The notes under the pieces: model-generated
The model's input: the letters and a program-made list of their open reading frames with translations, nothing else
Database searches by the model: none
What the model was told of the DNA's origin: nothing
Made by a program: the position numbers and the translations under genes
In this document: positions 17,217 to 18,733 of the stretch, in pieces
Layout: every line of letters starts with the position of its first letter
Position numbering within the stretch: position 1 is the first letter of the stretch
Source of the DNA: Eimeria necatrix
Taxonomy: Eukaryota > Apicomplexa > Conoidasida > Eucoccidiorida > Eimeriidae
DNA length: 18,733 bases
Direction: 5' to 3'
NCBI RefSeq assembly: GCF_000499385.1
Contig: NW_013654479.1
Coordinates: 1-18,733, forward strand

Positions 17217-18733
17217 CTTGAGGGTGCGGCCTGCAATGGAGCCGTTCACTACAAATTTTGCAGAAGAGCGAAAGACCTTCACAAGCGTTCACGACATTGT
17301 CTGTAACGGAATTCAGTTCGTGCGATCTGGGCCATAGGGAGACACTGCAGAGGCATGACGGCATGACACTTAGCTCAATTAGATTCAGCGCCTCGTACAT
17401 TCAGTCATCAGCAGTGTTGGTTGTCTGAGTGGTTGCAGCGAGATATATTGGAACTCTTGGTGCAGGACATGTGCAACTGCATTGAATAATTGGCGGATGG
17501 GAAGTCGCGCTAGAGTGGTGTCTTCAGCGAGCGCTTGCGACGCGTTGGTGCAGAAGAACATGTCCTGGGACGAGGCGCACCAGTCGTTTACCAGATTTTG
17601 TTGGGCCTGTGCTGCTCCGCTTTTGCGGGAACATTTTGTCTGGTGGCAGTTGTTTTTCGTACCGCATTCATGCTTGACTGGCAGTCTCTCAGCTGGGCGT
17701 CGCATCGTGTATTTTTAGTTTGATTGAAGTACACTAACGCCGCGTTAAGAATCATGCGTTTGTGGCGTGTACGCAGTTAAAATACTGCATCGAATGGCAC
17801 ATCGGCTAATAGACGAAGTGGCTGAATGCCGCTAGAAGGTGCTAACGGCGTTGCACGTTCAGAGAGTGTGTAATAAATATCATCTTGATGGTGCTTGCCA
17901 CTACGGTTTTATGCCTTGGTTTGATGGCTCCTGATTCCCTATGCATTCACTGTGCGAAAGATACTGAAGTGGCGTACTGAAGCGTATCTGTACCTTCGAC
18001 GTATTTCACAATGCTGCCTCGCGTGGCGTTTGAGGAGAGAGCTCGGTAACAGCAGGTGGCTTCGCATTGTTATTGGTGTGTTGCAGCAGTCAGGTTGGGC
18101 AGAGCTTGGCATGCGTTTCATTTGTTGTTTTCAAGTAGCGCGTGATGGCGCTAGGGAACAGAGACAGATTCAACACGGGTCGTGTTTGGCGCCTTCAGAG
18201 CGTGCGTCTTTTGCTTCCCACGGCAGTATCACGAAGCATGTGTGCTTTCTCACAGCGTGATGCGTCTTTGTGTGTCAGCAGCGGGTCTTCGTCGACTGTG
18301 TTTCCGTTTTCCCTCCAACGCTCTGGTGCAGAATGTGGCCATTTGAGACTTACACCATTTGGTCGAAAGTCGTAAGCTGTTTATGCGAGCGTGACGGCAT
18401 TATGCCGCACGCATTATATTCCGCCTAAAGGGTTTAGTGGCATTTTGGCCAGGATTGCAGATGCAGATGGCACGCGCAGCACACCACAAACGGTTTGTTC
18501 TTCCATATGGCAGCTTTCTGTTTGCAGATCTTACGACGTACTGCACTGCACAGGCCCACACGACAGCGTTATGAGCGTTTCACCCTCTTATCTCCGGACT
18601 ACGAATTTGTTGCTTGCTTCGACGCTGCAGTGCCTGCCCGCATTTTGACCAGAGCCGATGCACGTGGACCTTGGTTTTAAATGAACGAGGATTGCCAGGG
18701 CTGCGTTCTGAAGCGTCGCTTCAGCGGCATCAC
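17217..18733. other. Unassigned region
   Basis: No recognisable gene. Open frames at 17385-17705 (minus) and 17952-18260 (plus, GTG start) reach just over 100 codons, within chance expectation, and each has open competitors on the other strand. An 8-bp near-tandem (GCATGACG/GCATGACA) occurs near 17353. No other structure noted. Confidence 0.55.

Noticed and set aside
17952..18260. 102-codon plus frame
   Set aside because: GTG start, no recognised motif, length within chance expectation, and other frames overlap it.

Overview
This window looks like eukaryotic nuclear DNA with no confidently recognisable gene. There is no long open frame on either strand, no operon-like packing, no rRNA or tRNA, and no CRISPR array. 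Base composition looks close to 46 % GC by eye, CpG is not visibly depleted, and long A or T runs are absent. The CAG/CTG trinucleotide cluster near 10.3 kb and the GA-rich, CAG-bearing minus strand at 13.6-13.9 kb resemble low-complexity sequence of coccidian apicomplexans (Eimeria or Sarcocystis relatives). That is an inference from texture only; no marker gene supports it.

Layout. 1-3370: unassigned, with only small tandem duplications and hairpins. 3375-3980: the longest open frame (201 codons, minus), unrecognised and without an ATG at its head. 3981-5161: unassigned. 5162-7205: a stretch where open frames of 100-160 codons follow one another on both strands, including a minus-strand fragment at about 6.75-6.95 kb that resembles a decayed retrotransposon Gag, and a near-perfect palindrome at 6508-6541. 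7206-9070: essentially empty. 9071-9871: a stem-loop, a 149-codon ATG frame, and a 34-bp perfect inverted repeat 110 bp apart. 10235-10903: a perfect 84-bp tandem duplication built on self-complementary CAG/CTG runs, followed by a good splice donor whose use would join two frames. 10904-12424: empty apart from a 16-bp palindrome. 12425-17015: a block of old, diverged direct repeats: a family with two clear copies (12425-12772, 12903-14030) and a third (14400-15165), then a separate tandem pair (15305-16060 and 16235-16930, possibly running to 17015). 17168-17216: a strong 49-nt hairpin. 17217-18733: nothing recognised.

Reading. The window is best seen as intergenic or intronic DNA made of decayed repeats, overlaid by a few recent events: perfect tandem duplications and perfect inverted repeats. 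Protein-coding calls below are low-confidence candidates. Repeat and hairpin calls rest on direct base-by-base comparison and are much firmer, except where approximate boundaries are stated. No genes can be shown to work together here.
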